In this document: positions 33,366 through 33,483 of the stretch, piece by piece
How positions within the stretch are numbered: position 1 is the first letter of the stretch
How the letters are laid out: each line of letters begins with the position of its first letter
Source: an uncultured Ruminococcus sp.
GTDB taxonomy: Bacteria; Bacillota; Clostridia; Oscillospirales; Ruminococcaceae
DNA length: 33,483 nt
NCBI GenBank assembly: GCA_910584195.1
Contig: CAJTYV010000029.1
Location: 1-33,483, forward strand
Reading direction: 5' to 3'
Translations under genes and position numbers: made by a program
Notes under the pieces: model-generated
Told to the model about the DNA's origin: nothing
Database searches by the model: none
The model's input: the letters and a program-made list of their open reading frames with translations, nothing else

Positions 33366-33483
33366 TAACGGAAAAAAAGACCAAATGTGCGGTTAAAATT
33401 GTAAACGTTTTGTAAATATACTATGAATAAATGTGGTTTGACAAGCAGAATACAAAAAACCTTTATTTCCCCGGTTTGTCCTT

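Overview
The window looks like a chromosomal stretch from a low-to-moderate GC, Gram-positive anaerobe of the Ruminococcus type (Oscillospiraceae). Three secreted proteins carry type I dockerin modules, as in cellulosome-forming ruminococci. There is also a sporulation sigma factor of the SigG type, a YitT-family membrane protein, a Van-type two-component system and Firmicutes-style promoters and Shine-Dalgarno sites. The assignment is inferred from gene content, not from a marker gene. No rRNA, tRNA, CRISPR array, transposase or integrase was seen.

Layout. (1) 425-4200: a TetR regulator with two matching palindromes around a consensus promoter, followed by an ABC ATPase and a double-FtsX permease. 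(2) 4201-5000: a gene-poor stretch with repeat fragments, hairpins and one small hypothetical gene. (3) 5004-7914: pdxS-pdxT (pyridoxal phosphate synthase) divergent from a MocR/PdxR-type regulator that lacks the usual PLP-binding lysine. (4) 7999-10758: a DUF5131 (Gp37/Gp68-like) protein and a membrane-anchored S41 peptidase. (5) 10924-13769: a VanR/VanS-like pair and a VanY-like D,D-carboxypeptidase, without any ligase genes. (6) 13942-15714: sigG and yitT-like genes. (7) 15820-17406: a secreted HExxHxxGxxD metalloprotease with a C-terminal dockerin. (8) 17464-22076, minus strand: corrinoid adenosyltransferase, a small inverted-repeat element, HtrA protease, hotdog thioesterase and an LtaS-like phosphoglycerol transferase. 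(9) 22320-24031: an SDR oxidoreductase, then an ECF sigma factor with a 50-residue overlapping ORF. (10) 24116-29058: a MoxR - DUF58 - membrane transglutaminase operon with a nine-G tract. (11) 29204-33310, minus strand: a two-gene operon encoding an N-terminal-dockerin protein of unknown function and an LRR-dockerin-serpin fusion.

How it fits together. The most distinctive theme is extracellular proteolysis and its control on a dockerin scaffold: a dockerin metalloprotease, a dockerin serpin (protease inhibitor) and a dockerin protein with repeated beta-rich modules that may be a second inhibitor or substrate-binding family. Membrane-associated quality-control or cell-envelope genes (HtrA, S41 peptidase, VanRSY, LtaS-like, MoxR/DUF58/transglutaminase) fill much of the rest. 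A family of short repeats with AGAACCTGT ends is scattered through the intergenic DNA.
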